Shown here: positions 14,572 to 21,986 of the stretch, piece by piece
Layout: the number at the start of each line of letters is the position of its first letter
Position numbering within the stretch: the first letter of the stretch is position 1
Source of the DNA: Streptomyces sp. NBC_00708
GTDB taxonomy: Bacteria > Actinomycetota > Actinomycetes > Streptomycetales > Streptomycetaceae
Length of the DNA stretch: 64,000 nt
Assembly: GCA_036226585.1 (NCBI GenBank)
Contig: CP108997.1
Coordinates: forward strand, 4,030,001 to 4,094,000
Direction: 5' to 3'
Notes under the pieces: generated by a model
Told to the model about the DNA's origin: nothing
Seen by the model: the letters and a program-made list of their open reading frames with translations, nothing else
Databases searched by the model: none
Position numbers and translations under genes: made by a program

Positions 14572-15189
14572 ATGGCAGCGAAGGAACGCGGTGACGGCCC
14601 CCTGGCGGACGACGACCTGGCGGCCGTCCTGACCGGCGTCGGCCCCCGCCTGCGCGCGCTGCGCACCGAGCGCGGGACGACGCTGACGCAGCTGAGCGAG
14701 ACGACCGGCATCTCGCTCAGCACGCTCTCCCGCCTGGAGTCGGGCGGCCGCAAACCGACGCTGGAGCTGCTGCTGCCCCTGGCGAAGGCGTACGGGGTCC
14801 AGCTGGACGAGCTGGTCGGCGCGCCGGACACGGGGGATCCCCGGGTCACGTTCCGCCCCTTCAAACGCCACGGGATGACCTTCGTCCCGCTGACCCGGCA
14901 CCTCGGCGGCGTGAACGCGTACAAGCAGGTCATGCCCGGCGCGACGGGCCCGTCCGGCCCGGTCGAGCAACGCGTCCACGAGGGCTACGAATGGCTCTAC
15001 GTCCTCTCCGGCCGCCTCCGCCTGGTCCTGGGCGACCACGACCTGGTCCTGACGGCGGGCGAGGCGGCGGAGTTCGACACCCACACCCCGCACTGGTGGG
15101 GGGCGGCGGGCCCGGACCCGGTGGAGTTCCTGAGCCTCTTCGGCCCACAGGGCGAACGGATGCACGTACGGGCAAAGCCCGCGGGGTGA
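14572..15189 (+). CDS. Xre-cupin transcriptional regulator
   Basis: 205 residues. The N-terminal Xre helix-turn-helix is 'LRALRTERGTTLTQLSETTG' and 'SLSTLSRLESGGRKPTLELL'. The C-terminal cupin covers ~residues 115-195 ('RVHEGYEWLYVLSGRLRLVL', 'LTAGEAAEFDTHTPHWWGA'), with the His and Glu positions that bind metal or small ligands. Such proteins usually respond to amino acids or polyamines. ATG 14572 has GGAGG only 1 nt upstream, too close for a normal ribosome site, so either the start is slightly earlier (TTG 14536 is in frame) or the mRNA is nearly leaderless. A dyad over the promoter suggests autoregulation. Confidence 0.88.
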   Translation: MAAKERGDGPLADDDLAAVLTGVGPRLRALRTERGTTLTQLSETTGISLSTLSRLESGGRKPTLELLLPLAKAYGVQLDELVGAPDTGDPRVTFRPFKRHGMTFVPLTRHLGGVNAYKQVMPGATGPSGPVEQRVHEGYEWLYVLSGRLRLVLGDHDLVLTAGEAAEFDTHTPHWWGAAGPDPVEFLSLFGPQGERMHVRAKPAG

Positions 15190-15193
15190 GGGG

Positions 15194-15211
15194 GGCGGGG
15201 GTGCCCCCGCC
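15194..15211 (+). terminator. GC-rich hairpin after the Xre-cupin gene
   Basis: GGCGGGGG-TG-CCCCCGCC, an 8-bp perfect stem starting 5 bp after the stop codon. Confidence 0.7.
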
Positions 15212-15320
15212 GCTCCTGCGGGGCCCTACGGATGTGCACGCGTGCGAGCCGGCACGCATGCCAGAGTTGCGCCACCGCTCCTGTCGAGGTCCGCGTCGCG
15301 TGACCCCGGCCGTGTCGGTG

Positions 15321-15436
15321 CCTCGTCCGTGGCGACGGCGTAGGCGCCTTTTGCCGGGCGGGCGGAGGTCCTCGTACGCGAAGCCGGACTTCTCCGGGCG
15401 ACTGATGGAAGACGGTTCCGGTCCGACCGGCTCGGG
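15321..15436 (-). pseudogene. Fragment of a MarR-family regulator gene
   Basis: This minus-strand segment matches the central part of the intact MarR gene at 21506-21946. Both share GTACGCGAAGCCGGACTTCT, and the translations share 'EPSSIS' and 'EKSGFAY'. A short in-frame deletion between AGGCG repeats has removed residues after 'SISR', and further changes follow ('EDLRPPGKRRLRRRH' against 'KDTCPSDKRGVYAV'). There is no matching start or C-terminus, so it is a remnant. It lies directly before the HD gene, at the left edge of the 15.4-21.5 kb island, in the same orientation as the intact MarR at the right edge. Confidence 0.75.
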
Positions 15437-15449
15437 CAAGAACCCAGCC

Positions 15450-16013
15450 ATGAGTGGATCGATGGTGGGCTGGGCCATGCAGGTGGCGGAGGCGGAGCTC
15501 AGTGCCGCGCTCCCCCGGCGGTGGGCTCACACACAAGGGGTCGCACGCCGCGCCGCAGGTCTTGGGGGCATGCTCGGCGAGGACGCCGAGCTGCTGGTGG
15601 CTGCCGCAACGCTGCACGACGTGGGCTATGCGCCCCGCCTAGCGGCGACCGGATTCCATCCGCTCGACGGCGCTCGCTTCCTCCGTGACGACCACGGTGC
15701 CGATGAACGGCTGGCACGGCTGGTGGCGAACCACTCGTTCGCCTGGATGGAGGCCGAGGAGCGGGGATTGCGGGAGGAGTTGGAAGCGGAGTTCCCCTTG
15801 CTGGATGAGCCTCTGCTGGTGGATGCGCTGGTCTATTGCGACATGACGACAACGCCTGACGGCGAATCGACGACTGCCCAGGAGCGGGTGGCGGAGATCA
15901 CGGACCGGTATGGAGCCGACAGCCTCGTAGGGCGGTTCATCCGTCGGGCGTCGCCAGAGATCTTTGCCGCTGTGGGCCGGGTCGACGCGGCGTCGGCAGT
16001 TCAGCCGAGGTAG
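15450..16013 (+). CDS. HD-domain phosphohydrolase
   Basis: 187 residues from ATG 15450; ATG 15462 or 15477 are possible alternatives, and no clear ribosome site decides. The HD signature is visible: 'RWAHTQGVARRA' (first His), 'LLVAAATLHDVGYAP' (His-Asp pair), 'GFHPLDGARFL' (third His), 'LVANHS' and 'ALVYCDMTTTPDG' (last Asp). HD proteins hydrolyse phosphate esters of nucleotides or other metabolites, and this short single-domain form is common in bacteria. It is the first gene of the island bounded by MarR sequences and ends 13 bp inside the end of the convergent NUDIX gene. The substrate is unknown. Confidence 0.85.
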   Translation: MSGSMVGWAMQVAEAELSAALPRRWAHTQGVARRAAGLGGMLGEDAELLVAAATLHDVGYAPRLAATGFHPLDGARFLRDDHGADERLARLVANHSFAWMEAEERGLREELEAEFPLLDEPLLVDALVYCDMTTTPDGESTTAQERVAEITDRYGADSLVGRFIRRASPEIFAAVGRVDAASAVQPR

Positions 16014-16468
16014 GGATACGTACCGGCGAGATAGTCGCCGATCTGCTGGAGCATGCTCGGGTGGATGTCGTACCGGTCGAGGTCGTCCGGCTGTACGAAG
16101 CGGACGTCGTCGGCCTCGTCGTTGACTGTCGGCTCGCCACCGATCGGACGGCCGATGTAGGTGTTCTCGTACTGCTGGCGGATTTCGCCGTCGGTGTAGG
16201 CGACGATGTGGTTGGGGTTGGTGTAGACACCGAGGAATCCTGTGACCCGGGCGACGATGCCGGTCTCCTCCAGACACTCCCGCACCGCGCACTGTGCCGC
16301 GGTTTCCCCGATGTCCTGCGCACCGCCCGGCAGGGCCCACTGGCCTGTGTCCCGGCGTCGCTGGAGCAGGATCGCGCCGTCGTGGTCGACGACCAGCAGA
16401 TTGCTGGCGGGGATGAGGGTGTTCGCCTTCGGGGCCGTGGGGTCGTCGTAGTACTCGGTTCTACCCAT
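16001..16468 (-). CDS. NUDIX hydrolase
   Basis: 155 residues from ATG 16468. The NUDIX box is complete from Gly49: Gly49, Glu55, Arg63-Glu64, Glu67-Glu68 and Gly70 ('GGAQDIGETAAQC' then 'AVRECLEETGI'). 'ASNLLVVDHDGAILLQRRRD' and 'WALPGG' precede it in the usual order. NUDIX enzymes cleave nucleoside diphosphates linked to another moiety; the substrate cannot be predicted. It lies 13 bp downstream of the HTH gene, so it is probably in one operon with it, and converges with the HD gene. The pairing with HD, HAD and HTH genes suggests a nucleotide-related or housecleaning role in this locus, which is inference. Confidence 0.9.
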   Translation of the reverse strand: MGRTEYYDDPTAPKANTLIPASNLLVVDHDGAILLQRRRDTGQWALPGGAQDIGETAAQCAVRECLEETGIVARVTGFLGVYTNPNHIVAYTDGEIRQQYENTYIGRPIGGEPTVNDEADDVRFVQPDDLDRYDIHPSMLQQIGDYLAGTYPYLG

Positions 16469-16481
16469 GTGGTGTGGCGCC

Positions 16482-17237
16482 CTACTGGTCGGGAGTCCAG
16501 GGCCGCGCGCCGGCCCAGACCGTTTCGAAACTCTGAGCGTAGTTGTCGAACCACCCGGTGGCATCGGCCCTCTTGAGGTGGAACACCGGATTGGCGCTTG
16601 CCGGCCGTCCCCAGACGTGAGGGTTGACCAGCAAGTTGTCGTCGTAGCGGAACAAGGAGGCGTAGAGAGTGGTGTCGTGCAGCCGCACGTCGCACCCTGC
16701 CTCGGGCAGCAGGGGACGGTAGTAGGTCAGGGAGGCACGGATCTTCGCTGCGAGGGTGTCGCCAATTCCCTCCTCGCGGCCCCGGACCGCGACTGCGCGC
16801 CCTCCTGGATCACCGAAGCACAGCCGTGCCCTGACACCGGCGGCTGCGCGCTCGGTGAACATCTTGGCGACGTGGGGGTTGGACTGGGCGAAGAAGGTCC
16901 CGGAGTAGACGAGTACACAGATCTGCTCCCGGGCCTCCGCCAGCAGTTGGAGCCACACCTCACGAGGAACACTGGCCCGGTTCTGATAGGTGCCGACCAG
17001 TTCGGTCCCCAGTCCTGCGTCAGGGCGGCTGCCATGTGGTGGCGGGAGAGGCCACAGAAACGTCTCCTCCACGCGCAGGTGCTGTGCCACACGGAAGCGG
17101 TGGCGTGGGTGAGGCACGCGGCCGCCGAGCCAGCGGCCGACGGTCTTCGGGTCCACCTCGCAGACGGCGGCCAGTGACTCGGGCGAGACACCGCGCCGGG
17201 CGAGTACGGAGTGAAGTCGCTCGTTCACGCATGCCAT
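16482..17237 (-). CDS. Xre-type HTH protein with C-terminal DUF5919-like domain
   Basis: 251 residues. The first ~60 residues are an Xre helix-turn-helix ('VLARRGVSPESLAAVCEVDP', 'KTVGRWLGGRVPHPRHRF'). From ~80 on is a separate alpha/beta domain: 'YQNRASVPREVWLQLLAEAR', 'QICVLVYSGTFFAQSNP', 'GVRARLCFGDPGG' and 'VRLHDTTLYASLFRYDD'. That layout is found in Streptomyces regulators annotated with DUF5919, whose domain resembles phospholipase-D-like or nucleotide-binding folds. GTG or ATG starts exist within the first four codons; ATG 17237 is used. The NUDIX gene follows 13 bp after. The HAD gene diverges 85 bp away, so this may be the local regulator of the island. Confidence 0.75.
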   Translation of the reverse strand: MACVNERLHSVLARRGVSPESLAAVCEVDPKTVGRWLGGRVPHPRHRFRVAQHLRVEETFLWPLPPPHGSRPDAGLGTELVGTYQNRASVPREVWLQLLAEAREQICVLVYSGTFFAQSNPHVAKMFTERAAAGVRARLCFGDPGGRAVAVRGREEGIGDTLAAKIRASLTYYRPLLPEAGCDVRLHDTTLYASLFRYDDNLLVNPHVWGRPASANPVFHLKRADATGWFDNYAQSFETVWAGARPWTPDQ

Positions 17238-17322
17238 GCAAGTCGGGGCGGCTGTGTTCCCGCAAGGACGCTTCGGGACGTTTCCCGGAGGGGAGGTTTT
17301 GGCCGGTCCTTACCCTGACGGC

Positions 17323-18057
17323 ATGGAGCTCATCATCCTGTGGGACATCGACCACACGCTCATCGAGAACGGCGGGGTGAGCAAGGAGATCTATGCCGCA
17401 GCGTTTTCGACGCTGGCAGGAGAGCCGCCATCGGGGCCGGCGCGGACCGAGGGGCGGACTGACCGCCTGATCATGCGGGAGCTGTTCCTGCGCCACGGCC
17501 TGTCGGAGCCGGATTGGACCACCGTCGAGGCCGCCCTGGGCGCGGCCGGTGAGGAACGCCTGGAGGAGCTCGGGGAGCGAGGGGCCGTTCTCCCCGGAGT
17601 GCGCGAGCTCCTCAAGGCAGCTTCGGTCCAGGGCGGCTGGGTGTCGTCGGTTCTGACGGGCAATGTCGCAGCCAACGCGCGTGTGAAGCTATCGGCTTTT
17701 CACCTTGCCCCTTTGCTGGACTTGTCCGTTGGGGCGTACGGGGCCGATGCGGAGCAGCGTCCCGACCTCGTGGGGATCGCACGGGGAAGGGCTCAGCGGC
17801 TCTGCGGAGTACGGGACGACGTACCTGTGGTTCTGGTGGGAGACACGCCCCGGGATGTCGAGGCCGCGGTTGCCACGGGCTCCCGGATCATCGCGGTCGC
17901 CTCTGGGATTCACAGCCCTGAAGAGCTGGCTGTCGCTGGGGCGGAGGTGGTCGTGCCGGATCTTACGGACACGGCGGAGCTGTTGCGGATTCTGACGATC
18001 TTCGCGGCGCGTGAAAACGTCCCAGGACGTCTTCCAGGGCGTCCGCATACGGGGTGA
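17323..18057 (+). CDS. HAD-family phosphatase
   Basis: 244 residues from ATG 17323. HAD motif I is 'LWDIDHTLI' (nucleophile Asp and acid/base Asp), motif II 'SVLTGN' (Thr) and motif IV 'VVLVGDTPRDVEAA' (metal Asp pair). The cap inserted after motif I is helical, as in the phosphoglycolate-phosphatase/beta-phosphoglucomutase group. There is no ribosome site, but TACCCT at 17311-17316 lies 6 nt upstream, so the mRNA is probably leaderless. The gene is the first of a plus-strand run that leads through two tiny ORFs into the JmjC oxygenase and aldo/keto reductase genes. The substrate is unknown; a sugar phosphate or nucleotide is most likely for the family. Confidence 0.88.
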   Translation: MELIILWDIDHTLIENGGVSKEIYAAAFSTLAGEPPSGPARTEGRTDRLIMRELFLRHGLSEPDWTTVEAALGAAGEERLEELGERGAVLPGVRELLKAASVQGGWVSSVLTGNVAANARVKLSAFHLAPLLDLSVGAYGADAEQRPDLVGIARGRAQRLCGVRDDVPVVLVGDTPRDVEAAVATGSRIIAVASGIHSPEELAVAGAEVVVPDLTDTAELLRILTIFAARENVPGRLPGRPHTG

Positions 18058-18107
18058 CACGGTCCCCCACGCTCGGCGACCATCGGATCTCCGACGGGTG
18101 ACCGGCC

Positions 18108-18191
18108 ATGGACAAAGCCGTCACCCCAGCTCTTCGTCAGGAGCGCCTCTGCACGCCACACGTCCCACCGAAGCCGGTGGGAAACCGCTAG
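18108..18191 (+). CDS. Possible 27-residue ORF
   Basis: ATG 18108 opens a 27-codon frame with 'MDKAVTPALRQERLCTPHVP' at its start and 'KPVGNR' at its end. It has one Cys and three Pro and is basic. The ribosome site is weak (GGGTGA). It ends with TAG exactly where the strong ribosome site of the next small ORF begins, so it could set up coupled translation. It has no match I recognise. It could be a leader peptide, a second small peptide gene or chance. Confidence 0.3.
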   Translation: MDKAVTPALRQERLCTPHVPPKPVGNR

Positions 18192-18206
18192 AGGAAGGAG
18201 CATGAA

Positions 18207-18368
18207 GTGGGAGACGAGAAACCCTCCGTCGAGGAGGGCCTCCTGGTCGCCGTGGAAGTCCTCGCGAGTGTCCATGATCGGCATGACAGCAGCGCCTCCG
18301 ACCCGGGTCCGGGGTCCTCGGGCGACGGCCCGTGGCCCGGCGGGGACGGGTTGAACCACGCGGCGTAG
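18207..18368 (+). CDS. 53-residue peptide, candidate RiPP precursor
   Basis: GTG 18207 is preceded by GAAGGAG (18194-18200) at an ideal 6-nt spacing. The overlapping ATG 18202 would sit only 1 nt after it and is not preferred. Residues 1-24 begin 'MGDEKPSVEEGLLVAVEVLA', an acidic amphipathic helix like many RiPP leaders. From residue 25 the composition changes to Asp/Ser/Pro/Gly ('RHDSSASDPGPGSSGDGPWP', then 'GGDGLNHAA'). It holds no Cys, one Trp and His at 23, 26 and 51. A hairpin follows the stop, and the JmjC oxygenase and aldo/keto reductase genes come next on the same strand. I recognise no homologue. Translation is likely; the precursor role is inference. Confidence 0.55.
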   Translation: MGDEKPSVEEGLLVAVEVLASVHDRHDSSASDPGPGSSGDGPWPGGDGLNHAA

Positions 18369-18381
18369 CCGTCAGTTCTCC

Positions 18382-18413
18382 GGCGGAGGGGCAGCACATG
18401 CGATCCCTCCGCC
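18382..18413 (+). terminator. Hairpin between the small ORF and the oxygenase gene
   Basis: GGCGGAGGG (18382-18390) pairs with CCCTCCGCC (18405-18413), a 9-bp perfect stem with a 14-nt loop and no T-run. It may act as a partial terminator that leaves more precursor message than enzyme message, as is common after RiPP precursor genes. Confidence 0.6.
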
Positions 18414-18450
18414 TCCTCGTCCCGTCCGAAGCAAGGAAGGAGAACGGCTC

Positions 18451-19662
18451 ATGGAGCATCAGTTGATCCGCGCCGTCGAGGAGGCACTGGGGTGGGATGG
18501 CCCAGCCCAGCTCGGAAGGGGTTTCGCCCGGGGAAGCATCACCAAACCCCACCTCGCGGCAGAGCTGCTTACCCCTCAACGACTGCTCGACATCATCATG
18601 CGACGGAGCCTTGCCAACCCGCAGTTCCGGCTCTTCAAAGGCGGTGAGGAACTGCACCCCGACGCCTATCTGAACCGGCAGGTGACCCCCCGGGGGCAGG
18701 CAATCCCGATGGCGGACATGCGCCGGGTGGGCACCTTGCTGCGAGAGGGGGCCACACTGGTCCTGGACCAGTCGAATGTCTTCGACCCCACCATGGAAGT
18801 GTTGTGCCGAGCGTGGCAGTGGTGGTCCCGGGAACACGTCCAAGCGAACGTCTACCTCACCACGAATGACGCGTCCGGATTCGACCTGCACTGGGACGAT
18901 CACGACGTCCTCATCGTGCAGTTGGCCGGCGAGAAGCAGTGGGAAGTACGAGGCGCATCCCGCCCCGCGCCCATGTTCCGGGATGCAGAGCGGAACAACA
19001 CGCCGAGCGAAGAGATCATCTGGACCGGAACCATGGCGGCCGGGGACGTGATGCACATCCCCCGCGGCTACTGGCATGCGGCCACGCGCGTGGGCAGGGG
19101 CGGCGGTCACAGCACGCATGTGACCTTCGGCTTCGCCAAACGTACCGCTGTGAGCTGGCTGGCGTGGCTCGCCGACTGGTCCCGCCAGGAAGAGGTGTTC
19201 CGCCACGACCTCGACCGCTGGGGCGCCCCCGGCGAGCAAGGTGCCCAGCGGCAACGGCTGGCCACCGCCGCTTCCCGGCTCATCGATGCCCGCGACCCGG
19301 CAGCGTTCCTCCGGCTCCGAGAACAGGAAGCTCCTCCCGGCCGCCACGTCCCGTTCCTGGACGTTTTTGGCCCGCTCAAGGCCGTTGCGTGCGTCAGCGA
19401 GTTCCGGCCTCTGATCGAGGAGGAGGGCGAGACCGTCGTCGTGATGGCCGGGGGCAAGAAGCTCACCTTCGCAGCCAAGGCCCTCCCCGGGCTCCGCATG
19501 CTCCTGAGTGGCCACGAGGTGCAACTAGACGAAGGTGCTGGTCCGGTGGGGGCCGAGGTGGTGGCACTGGCCAAAATTCTGGTGGAGGAGGAACTGTGCG
19601 CGAGCGTGACCCCCGAATTGTCCTCGGGCTACATCGGTCTCGCCACGAGCGCCGGCTCCTGA
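18451..19662 (+). CDS. JmjC/cupin-type Fe(II)/2-oxoglutarate oxygenase (ROXA-like)
   Basis: 403 residues from ATG 18451, with an AAGGAAGGAG ribosome site. The iron-binding facial triad is complete: His147 and Asp149 in 'FDLHWDDHDVLIVQLAG' and His209 in 'MHIPRGYWHAA'. The Lys expected for 2-oxoglutarate is in 'GEKQWEV'. After the cupin core comes a helical and winged C-terminal part, the layout of bacterial ribosomal-oxygenase-type JmjC proteins (YcfD/NO66 group), which hydroxylate Arg or His side chains of proteins. Here the gene is 82 bp after a 53-residue ORF and overlaps the reductase gene by 67 bp. A peptide substrate encoded next door is therefore plausible, but not shown. Confidence 0.85.
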   Translation: MEHQLIRAVEEALGWDGPAQLGRGFARGSITKPHLAAELLTPQRLLDIIMRRSLANPQFRLFKGGEELHPDAYLNRQVTPRGQAIPMADMRRVGTLLREGATLVLDQSNVFDPTMEVLCRAWQWWSREHVQANVYLTTNDASGFDLHWDDHDVLIVQLAGEKQWEVRGASRPAPMFRDAERNNTPSEEIIWTGTMAAGDVMHIPRGYWHAATRVGRGGGHSTHVTFGFAKRTAVSWLAWLADWSRQEEVFRHDLDRWGAPGEQGAQRQRLATAASRLIDARDPAAFLRLREQEAPPGRHVPFLDVFGPLKAVACVSEFRPLIEEEGETVVVMAGGKKLTFAAKALPGLRMLLSGHEVQLDEGAGPVGAEVVALAKILVEEELCASVTPELSSGYIGLATSAGS

Positions 19663-20462
19663 CCAGCGCGCTGGAACTCGGAATCAACGCAGTCGACACC
19701 AGCTTCAACTACCACGGCTTCTCGTCCCATACCGTCCTGCGGGCCATCGGACGTGATCTCCTTCCTCACTTCGAGCTCTCCACCAAGGTCGGCTTCTTCC
19801 CCACCGCGAACCGGGCTGAGCACTCCCTTGATCCCGGTCGTCTTCGTGGAGCCATTGAGCGGTCGAACCGCGACTTGGGCCGCGCGCCGGATCTGGTGTT
19901 CCTGCACAACCCGGAGCGGTCCCTCACCGGTGTCGGCTCCTCGGCAGCCGACCAGGACAAGCTCGGCACGGCGTGTGCTGCCCTGGCCGAAGCAGCGGCC
20001 GGGGGACTGTGCGGAGGTTGGGGCATCTCCTCCTGGGACCCCCGCCCGCTGCCCAGTCTTGTCGACGGCACAGTGCCCAAGCCCGATGTGGTCATGGTCC
20101 GGGCCGGCCTCACAGCTGGAATCGATGTCCTGGAAGCCTCCGAACTCCTGGCCGTCTGCTGGTCTCTCGGTATCGCCGAGCTCTGGGGCATGAGTCCCTT
20201 CGGCGGGAGTGCGAAGGATCCGCTGTGGGACAAACTCGACCCAGGCGTATTCATCCAGGATCGTGACGAGGGCCTCTCGACTGTGCAGGCAGCATTCCGC
20301 ACCGCTTATCGACTACCCCGGGTGGGAAGGATCGCCGTCGGCACGGACGACCCCTCTCATCTGCGAGAACTAGTCGCTACGCTGCGGTACGAGGTCAATG
20401 CCGACACGCTCCTCATGTATCGCCGGCTCCTGCGCGAGCGGGCAGCCCCTCAGCCCCTCTGA
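19596..20462 (+). CDS. Aldo/keto reductase, coupled to the oxygenase gene
   Basis: 288 residues from GTG 19596, which has GGAGGAGG upstream and lies inside the end of the oxygenase gene, so translation is coupled. The full Asp-Tyr-Lys-His tetrad is present: Asp34 and Tyr39 in 'AVDTSFNYHG', Lys64 in 'LSTKVGF' and His104 in 'VFLHNPE'. The N-terminus 'RDPRIVLGLHRSRHERRLLT' is shorter than usual. The C-terminal 'GRIAVGTDDPSHLRELV' matches the cofactor-phosphate loop region. It would reduce a carbonyl with NADPH. Coupling to an oxygenase suggests both act on the same molecule. It ends 13 bp inside the convergent phosphotransferase gene. Confidence 0.87.
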   Translation: MRERDPRIVLGLHRSRHERRLLTSALELGINAVDTSFNYHGFSSHTVLRAIGRDLLPHFELSTKVGFFPTANRAEHSLDPGRLRGAIERSNRDLGRAPDLVFLHNPERSLTGVGSSAADQDKLGTACAALAEAAAGGLCGGWGISSWDPRPLPSLVDGTVPKPDVVMVRAGLTAGIDVLEASELLAVCWSLGIAELWGMSPFGGSAKDPLWDKLDPGVFIQDRDEGLSTVQAAFRTAYRLPRVGRIAVGTDDPSHLRELVATLRYEVNADTLLMYRRLLRERAAPQPL

Positions 20463-21307
20463 AGGGCCTCCGAGATCTGTGCGGTCATCCGGTGTGCGGG
20501 TTCGAGGCGGGGGTCGTCGGGGTGGGCGTCCGGGGTCAGGATCTTGGCGCAGATGAACAGCGTCATCAGCTTGCCGTCCCGGCTCTCCAGGTCGTGGTGC
20601 CGTTCCTGACGGACGCGCGCGGCCAGAGCGGGGACGGCGAGGGAGTTGCCCCACAGGGACGCGGCGTCCAAGCCACGGGGGGCCATTCCCCAGTCCTCCC
20701 AGTCGAACAGGCAGAACTCCGGGCCGGTCGTGTTCGCCCAGTTCAGGTCGGCGTGTGCCGGGCGCCATTCGGTCAGCGTCGTATCGATGCCGTCGGAGAG
20801 GAACCGGCCGATCGCCTCGGTGACGCCGTGCTGGGTGATCATGACGGTGTCCGGTGTGGCCACGCGCGTGGTGCGCTGAGTTCCGAGGGCGTCCAGCGAA
20901 GCGTTCAGGTCCTGCCACCACTCGTGCGGCAGGTCGGGATCGGCGGTCAGGACGCTGGTGCCGATCGGTTCGCCGGGCAGGAGATCGGTCTCGTCGACGC
21001 GCCACATCACAGCGGTGTCCGGCTGACGCCAGACCGCTGCCCGGTGCCACCGGGGCCGTGCGACGCCGTCCAGCGCCGCCGCGCACTCGGTCCCGTTCCA
21101 GCCCTGGGTTCCGATCTTCTCCAACCGGCGCCGCTCGATCCGCGCCCATGTGCCGCGGCTCGTACGGGCGCCGATGGAGCGGCGCTTGCGTACGAGCGTG
21201 GCTCGGTCCAGCCGCGTCGCGAGCGCATGCTCCACTTCGCTGAGCACGTCATCGATCGGCTCGACTCGCAGGTCGAAGGGGACATCAGCGGGCACGGAAG
21301 ACGGCAC
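20450..21307 (-). CDS. APH-type phosphotransferase
   Basis: 285 residues from GTG 21307, chosen for its ideal AAGGAGG site; the frame extends to 21472 without support. The C-terminal half shows the aminoglycoside-phosphotransferase/choline-kinase core: 'AHADLNWANTTG' (catalytic Asp and metal Asn) and 'FCLFDWEDWG' (second metal Asp). The N-terminal half lacks an obvious glycine loop, which is normal in this family. The family phosphorylates small molecules such as antibiotics, choline or sugars. It converges with the aldo/keto reductase and is the last gene of the island. It could serve self-resistance or tailoring, which is speculation. Confidence 0.78.
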   Translation of the reverse strand: MPSSVPADVPFDLRVEPIDDVLSEVEHALATRLDRATLVRKRRSIGARTSRGTWARIERRRLEKIGTQGWNGTECAAALDGVARPRWHRAAVWRQPDTAVMWRVDETDLLPGEPIGTSVLTADPDLPHEWWQDLNASLDALGTQRTTRVATPDTVMITQHGVTEAIGRFLSDGIDTTLTEWRPAHADLNWANTTGPEFCLFDWEDWGMAPRGLDAASLWGNSLAVPALAARVRQERHHDLESRDGKLMTLFICAKILTPDAHPDDPRLEPAHRMTAQISEALQRG

Positions 21308-21505
21308 CGAACCTCCTTGGCGAATGACTGACGCTAGCAAGGATCCGGTGCTTGCCGCCCTCGTGGTGCGGGCGACGACGCGCCGGTTCCTCCAGTGTCC
21401 GTCGGGCACGGGAGGGCGTGCGCCCGTTCTCTCCGGTCGACACACTTCGTGGTCGAGTCCTGGGCCCGGCAAGTCAGTTCGCCGGAGCGCCTGGAGTGCG
21501 GGGTG

Positions 21506-21946
21506 TCAGCCCCGGGCCGTGCGCATTGCCTGGATCGTGGTGCCCAGGTCCGGGGTGGCGCTCAGGGTGTTGAGGGTTGAGGAGAGGGCTTCGGCGTACG
21601 TGGCGCGGGCGGACTCGTAGCGGCGGCGGCCCTCGTCCGTGATGACCGCGTAGACGCCTCGCTTGTCGGACGGGCAGGTGTCCTTGTACGCGAAGCCGGA
21701 CTTCTCCAGGCGGCCGACCAGGCGGCTGATGGAGGACGGCTCCAGGCCGACCCGCTCGGCGAGGTCCTGCATGCGCAGTTCGCCGTCGTCGGAGTGGTGC
21801 AGGTGCTCCAGGGAGCGGAACTCCGACAGGCCGAGGCCGTTGGCGCGTTGCAGGGCGAGGGCCAGTTCGCGTTCCACCTGGGCGTGGAGCAGGAGCATGC
21901 GGTTCCAGACGGCGTGGTCGGACGTGTGCGGGGGTGCGGTGGTCAT
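21506..21946 (-). CDS. MarR-family transcriptional regulator
   Basis: 146 residues from ATG 21946, with GGGAGG 8 nt upstream. The winged helix is clear: 'LSEFRSLEHLHHSDDGELRM', 'DLAERVGLEPSSISRLVGRL', 'EKSGFAYKDTCPSDKRGVYA' and 'VITDEGRRRYESARATYAEA'. The gene diverges from two SMR-family efflux genes 150 bp away, and the gap carries inverted copies of an 11-bp site. It therefore most likely represses the efflux pair and itself, with the pump substrate as possible inducer. A fragment of a closely similar gene lies at 15321-15436. Confidence 0.92.
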   Translation of the reverse strand: MTTAPPHTSDHAVWNRMLLLHAQVERELALALQRANGLGLSEFRSLEHLHHSDDGELRMQDLAERVGLEPSSISRLVGRLEKSGFAYKDTCPSDKRGVYAVITDEGRRRYESARATYAEALSSTLNTLSATPDLGTTIQAMRTARG

Positions 21947-21986
21947 GAACGCGTCCTCCCTGAGTGGCTGTTGACAGCAGAGTACA

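Noticed and set aside
18202..18354. Overlapping ATG frame giving a basic 50-residue peptide
   Set aside because: The ATG is only 1 nt from the ribosome site, while GTG 18207 has ideal spacing and a more protein-like composition.
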